Assembly: GCA_965262505.1 (NCBI GenBank)
Contig: CBDHFM010000030.1
Location: 2,232,001 to 2,296,000 of the forward strand
Length of the DNA stretch: 64,000 nt
Reading direction: 5' to 3'
Origin: JACPPO01 sp965262505
Lineage (GTDB): Bacteria; Acidobacteriota; Vicinamibacteria; Vicinamibacterales; UBA2999
This document shows positions 59,571 through 64,000 of this stretch, one piece after another; position 1 is the first letter of the stretch, and each line of letters opens with the position of its first letter. The notes below the pieces were generated by a model, which did not search any database, was not told where the DNA came from, and was given only the letters and a program-made list of their open reading frames with translations. Position numbers and translations under genes: made by a program.

Positions 59571-62486
59571 ATGAGCTTACCGATAAGAGTCGCGGTTACG
59601 GTTTCGCTGCTCTGCGCCTGCACCGCCACTGCGTTTGGACAGGGGGTGCAGGCGGGAATCCTCCGGGGCACGGTCAGGGACCAGCAGGGGCTGCCCATTC
59701 CTGGCGTGACCATCGCGGTGACGTCACCCGCGCTGCAAGGGCTGAGGGAGGCGACTACCGGCACGGACGGTGGTTACGTGTTCCGCCTGCTGCCGGCCGG
59801 GGAGTACGCCATCGCTTTCAACATCAGCGGGTTCGTTCCCGTGAACTGGACGACTGCGGTGCCGCTGGGACTGAGCGTCGAACAGAACGTCACGATGCTG
59901 GTGGCCGGAGTCACCGAGGCGATCGACGTCGTGGCCGAAACCCCGGGCCCGATTGCCACGCCCGTGGTGGGCGCCAACTTCGGGCGTGACGAGATCGAGG
60001 CGCTGGCCACGCCACGGACCCTGCAGGGTATCGCGCAGCTCTCCCCCGCGCTGACCGAGAACGCGCCCAATTCGAACCAGGTCGTCATCAACGGCGCCTT
60101 CGCGTTCGACAACGCGTTCATGGTCAACGGCGTGGACGTAAACGACAATCTGTTCTCCCAGCCCAAGGATCTCTTCATCGAGGACGCCATCGAGGAGACG
60201 CAGGTGCTGACCTCCGGGATCTCGGCCGAATACGGCCGCTTCACGGGCGGCGTGATCAACGCCGTCACCAAGAGCGGCGGCAACCTGTTCTCGGGGAGCT
60301 TCAGGACGAATTTCTCGAATCCGGCGTGGACCGACGAGACGCCGTTCGAGAAGTCCAACGACATCGAGCGGTCGAGCGAGCTGCTCGACACCTACGAAGC
60401 GACCCTGGGCGGGCCGCTGGTCAGAGACCGGCTCTGGTTCTTCGGCGCCGGCCGCTGGGCGCTGACCGAAGCGTCCAACACGCTGCCGCAGACGGCCGTG
60501 CAGTACGTCCAGGATCGGAGCGACAAGCGCGGCGAAATCAAGGTCACAGCCACCCCAGTGGCAGCCCAGACCATTCAGGTTGGGTACTTGAAACACGCGA
60601 GCACGAGGACCAACGACTCCGGCATCCTCAGCCTGATCGTCGACGAGGCCTCCCTCGTGACGCGCCGCCGTCCGAACGAATACGTGTTCACCAACTACCG
60701 CGGCGTGCTGGGTGATCAGGTGCTGGCTGAAGCCCAGTACGCGGCGCGGTGGTTCGAGCTCGTCGGGGGCGGGACCAGCACGAGCATCGTCGATTCGCCA
60801 TTCGTGGCGCCGTCGATTTTCGGAGTCTACAATGCTCCGTACTTCGACGAAAGCGATCCGGACGAGCGGAACAACCGCCAGTTCACCGGGAGCCTGACCT
60901 CGTTCTGGCGCGGCGCCGGCCGGCACGAGACGAAACTCGGGTACGAGTTCTACCGCAGCCAGGTCGTGGGCGGCAACTCACAGTCGGCCACCGGCTACAC
61001 CATCTGGTCCGATTTTGCGACCGACGCGGACGGCGCACCGCTGTTCGACGCGGCCGGCCGCCTGATGCCGGTGTTCGTCCCCGGCGCGTCGTTCATCGAG
61101 GCCTATCCGGAGCTCGTCAGGGGCGCGACGCTGAACAACGACGCCAACTCGATCTACGCCCAGGACCACTGGGTCGTCAACGGCCGCGTGTCGGCGGCGG
61201 CGGATCTCGGATTCCGCTTCGAGCGCGTCTAGTCGGTCGCGACGGGGAACGTCATCGGCGTCGACAACACCCGGATCGTCCCCCGGCTGGCCGTGGCGTA
61301 CGACCCGTTCGGCACCGGCGATCAGGTCGTGCACGTCACGTACGGCCAGTATTCCGGCCGGTACAACGAGGCGCAGATCGGGGGCAACAGTCCCGTCGGG
61401 AACCCCGGGTTCGTCGACTCGTTCTACGTGGGGCCGCCCGGACAGGGCCTCGACTTCGCCGCCGGGCTGGATGTCGCGAACTACCCGATTGCTCCGGGAA
61501 ACGCCTTCGCGGTCCTCCCGGGGACGAACGTCTTCATGGATCCGGATCTCAAGTCGGCGCTGGTCCATGAGTTCACCACGTCCTACGGCGAGAGCCTCGC
61601 GAACGGCCGTGGCTACGCGGAGGTCGCGTACGTCTACCGGAAGACGACGAGCATGATCGAGGACTTCTCCACGATAGCGGACGGATTCACCGATGCGGGA
61701 GACCTCGGCGTGATCACGAACGTGGTGTTCCGCAATGCCGACCAGTCCCGCCGCGAATATCAGGGGCTGGTGGTCCAGTCCAGGTATCGGGTCGCGGACT
61801 CGTGGACGCTGAACGGGCACTGGACGGTGCAGCTGAAGAACGACGGCAACTTCGAGGGCGAGGCGACGAACCGGCCGGGCGCGACGTCGACCATCGGCAA
61901 CTACCCTGAAGCGTTCAGTGCCGCACGCAATTACCCCGACGGCCGGCTCCAGAGCTTCCAACGCCACCGCCTGCGCATCTGGAGCATCCACACGCTGCCA
62001 CTCGGGCGCTACGGCAATGCCTCGGTGTCGGGACTGTGGCGTGTGGATTCCGCTCGAGTGTTCAGCCTTCGAGCCTCGCGCCAGTCACTCACCGCGACGC
62101 AAAGGGCCATTATTGGGGAGGCGGGGTACCCCGATGCTCCGGGTCGGAGCGGGAACGACGTGTACTTCGGAGAGCGTGGATCGGAAAGCTTCAAGGGATA
62201 TGGCTTGTTCGATCTGTCTCTCGGCTACGACGTCGGCGTGTTTGAGACGGTGCGGCCCTGGATCAAGTTCGATGTCTTCAACGCCTTCAATAACAATAAG
62301 CTCATTTCGTGGAGTACGACCGTGGTCCAGGACGACTCAAGCCCGACCGACAGTCTCGGCCTGGCGACCGGCTACGTCAGAGGCCCTACGTTCGGTGAGG
62401 CGGAACGCCCGGAGAACTACCCGGCTCCCTTTAACGGCGCGACGGGCGGGCGTACGCTGCGTGTCTCCGTGGGCCTCCGTTTCTGA
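59571..62486 (+). pseudogene. TonB-dependent receptor (Oar-like) with one in-frame TAG
   Basis: Restored length about 971 residues. Signal peptide to about 23, carboxypeptidase-regulatory domain (GILRGTVRDQQGLPIPGVTI), plug (LQGIAQLSPALTENAPNSNQ, GISAEYGRFTGGVINAVTKS), and Oar-type barrel (LGGPLVRDRLWFFGAGRWAL) ending LRVSVGLRF. A TAG at 61230-61232 splits FRFERV from SVATGNVIGVDNTR; downstream stays in the same frame to the natural stop. A TATAAT box at 59511-59516 lies upstream. One base change would restore the gene. Confidence 0.87.
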
Positions 62487-62651
62487 GTTCCGCGCGCGTG
62501 TACTGATGTAGTCGTAACTGCCCCGGCAATCGGCGCTGACGCTGTAACGCTGGCGGTACCGAAATCGTAATCCTCCTTTGCACAGTTTCTTCTTGCCTAC
62601 CTGGCCCGCCTGGCATAAGTTGCGGCTTTCAGAACTGTGACATCTCGTGAT

Positions 62652-62673
62652 CGCGCTGACCGCTATCAGCGCG
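62652..62673. promoter_or_regulatory. Perfect palindrome upstream of sialidase-like gene
   Basis: CGCGCTGA-CCGCTA-TCAGCGCG, two exact 8-base arms around a 6-base spacer, 44 bases before the TTG start. Its size and place suit an operator for a dimeric regulator. The rest of 62487-62717 has no recognisable gene. Confidence 0.35.
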
Positions 62674-62717
62674 GGAAGGTGCACAGCGTCGTAGGACATC
62701 CGTAGAAGGACACCCTA

Positions 62718-64000
62718 TTGAAGCGAGCGCTCGGTCTGGCGGTGATCCTGGCGTGTGCCGCGCATGCGGTCACGACCGCGCAGCAGGCGGGGTCGAATGT
62801 CAACGTCCTGCCGGTCTTTGTCGAGACCGTGGCAGTGGATCCCGAGGAGGCGAAGAGGGAGGCGCTCGTGCGGGGCGACCTGTTCCTCCAGCGGCAGGTC
62901 GAGCCATCGATCGCCGTGTCCACCCGCAACCCGGATCACCTGCTGGCGGCGTTCAACGACTATCGCGCCGTGGATTTCGTCCCCGACGACATCGGTCTCG
63001 GCGAACGCAGCGCCAGCGCGGGCGGCCCCGGCGGATTGTTCGCCCGGCTCTTCGGCTGGTTGGCGCCCCGTTTCGGCCGGCCGGCGCCATCGGGGCTGCC
63101 GGAGGGGGCCGCGGTGGCCGAAGCCTGGATTGGGCTGTCGCAGTCGGCGACCGCCGGCGTGAGGTGGAGCGGCTGGCTTCTGCCCGGCTCGCCGGTCGAC
63201 ACGTCTGCCGTCTCGTTGCTCTCGCCGGTCCATGGACTCGAGGCGGCCACCGATCCCGTGCTGGCGGCGGCGCCCTGCGGGCGCTTCTACCTCGCCTTTG
63301 TTGCCTTCACGCGCGGCGGTCGCAGCGTGATGGCCGTGTCGCGGTTCGAAGATCTCAACAACCGGGAAGACGGGGCCGGCGCGATCGTCTACCTGGACAC
63401 GACGGTGATCGAGCGCAGCTCCGCCTCCGCCACCGGCATTTTCCACGACAAGCCGGACGTCATCGTCGATCCGGCTCGTCCGGCGTCGTCGGGCGACCCC
63501 TGCGCGCATAACGTCTACGTCAGCTACACGACCTTTACGGGGCCTGAGGTGACGCCGCCTGGGCAGCCGGGCAAGCTGCTGTTCCGCAGCCAGGTGACGC
63601 TCGCCCGGTCGAGCGACAGCGGAGAGCGCTGGGACACGCGGAAGCTCAATCAGCCGTTCACCCACAACCAGGGGACCGTGCTGGCCGTCGACCCGCGGCC
63701 GGGGACGCCGACGACGACCGGTGGGGGCACGCTCTATTTGGTCTGGCGTTCGTTCGATCCGACCACCTTCCTGATGGCCAAGTCGACCGACTTTGGCCGC
63801 CGCTTCACCACGCCCACGGCGATTACGGGCAACACACCGGTCTATCCCTACGATCAGCCGACGACCGGGCTGGATGGCCCACTTGGCGAGGCAGGGCTGG
63901 CATTCCGGACGACCGCCTTCCCGACGGCGACGGTCGCGGCCGACGGCCACCTGTTCGTCGGCTGGCAGGAACGCGTCAACGTCAGCAACTGCGGCGCGCT
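62718..64000 (+). CDS. Secreted sialidase/BNR-like protein, 3' end beyond window
   Basis: A TTG start with AAGGA seven bases upstream opens a frame that runs to the window edge (about 427 codons). Signal peptide KRALGLAVILACAAHAVTTA; then QVEPSIAVSTRNPDHLLAAF NDYR, a typical opening of secreted exo-sialidase-like beta-propellers, and LARSSDSGERWDTRKL, an Asp-box-like repeat (S-D-G-x-x-W) seen again as AKSTDFGRRF. Long frames on the other strand here are shadows. It is probably a periplasmic or secreted glycan-binding or hydrolysing protein. Confidence 0.75.
   Translation, partial: MKRALGLAVILACAAHAVTTAQQAGSNVNVLPVFVETVAVDPEEAKREALVRGDLFLQRQVEPSIAVSTRNPDHLLAAFNDYRAVDFVPDDIGLGERSASAGGPGGLFARLFGWLAPRFGRPAPSGLPEGAAVAEAWIGLSQSATAGVRWSGWLLPGSPVDTSAVSLLSPVHGLEAATDPVLAAAPCGRFYLAFVAFTRGGRSVMAVSRFEDLNNREDGAGAIVYLDTTVIERSSASATGIFHDKPDVIVDPARPASSGDPCAHNVYVSYTTFTGPEVTPPGQPGKLLFRSQVTLARSSDSGERWDTRKLNQPFTHNQGTVLAVDPRPGTPTTTGGGTLYLVWRSFDPTTFLMAKSTDFGRRFTTPTAITGNTPVYPYDQPTTGLDGPLGEAGLAFRTTAFPTATVAADGHLFVGWQERVNVSNCGA

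Noticed and set aside
62600..62630. Sigma-54 promoter CTGGCATAAGTTGC
   Set aside because: The GG to GC spacing is 8 rather than 10 bases.
62715..63950. Minus-strand 411-codon frame
   Set aside because: Arg/Gly-rich shadow opposite a frame with signal peptide and family-like motifs.
1..64000. CRISPR array
   Set aside because: No evenly spaced short direct repeats or cas genes were seen; repeats found are IS ends, MITEs and one degenerate tract.

Overview
The window is GC-rich DNA from a bacterium that looks like an Acidobacteriota member, most likely class Vicinamibacteria (inference). The signs are TonB-dependent receptors with an N-terminal carboxypeptidase-regulatory domain, a CBM9/DUF5916 outer-membrane protein, a DUF6152 protein, and fragments of the PknB-type kinase whose N-terminus reads GTRLGPYEI...GGMGEVYRA. 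No ribosomal RNA or CRISPR array is visible.

Layout. 1-4.3 kb: an ISAzo13 transposase end, kinase scraps, a DUF5916 gene and a complete IS1595 element. 4.3-15.9 kb: a defence-type island with VapBC, an integrase stub, a SIR2-like gene cut by an IS3-type element, a Septu-like ATPase/HNH pair, then a tight cluster of an unknown protein, a nucleoside-deoxyribosyltransferase-like protein, a 599-aa TIM-barrel-like protein and an exo/endonuclease-type gene cut by another IS3-type element. DNA methyltransferase and DUF5681 debris follows. 16-23.5 kb: an IS110 element, then intact chromosomal-type genes (TonB receptor, BCCT transporter, bioA). 23.5-39.5 kb: a patchwork of IS903-like, IS30, IS110, IS256, IS481, IS1182, IS6-type and IS3 pieces, two identical 242-bp MITE-like elements, and small defence-like genes between them (HEPN/AbiU2-like, RelE/XRE remnant, PD-(D/E)XK-like, SprT-like, zincin, a BrxA-like stub). 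It ends at a tRNA-3'-end-like sequence near 39.55 kb. 39.7-48.4 kb: mostly minus-strand genes (GNAT and TonB pseudogenes, an SDR gene split by a clean IS1380 insertion, TfoX-like, DUF1772, NmrA-like, DUF6152) with a dispersed structured intergenic repeat. 48.4-64 kb: core genome with RNase H, zinc-ribbon protein, tRNA-Ile2, rpoD, dnaG, mutS2 and larB on the minus strand, then a family-2 glycosyltransferase, citrate synthase, a TonB receptor with one in-frame stop, and a TTG-initiated sialidase-like gene running off the window.

How it fits together. The core block mutS2-dnaG-rpoD is tightly spaced and probably co-transcribed. The accessory part is a degenerating island: insertion sequences have cut the SIR2, ATPase, nuclease, methyltransferase, integrase and SDR genes, and missing target duplications plus mosaic IS copies point to recombination between repeats. 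The best candidates for undescribed biology are the 9.4-13.2 kb cluster, the SIR2/Septu pairing, and the MITE whose two ends both derive from one end of the resident IS903-like element.
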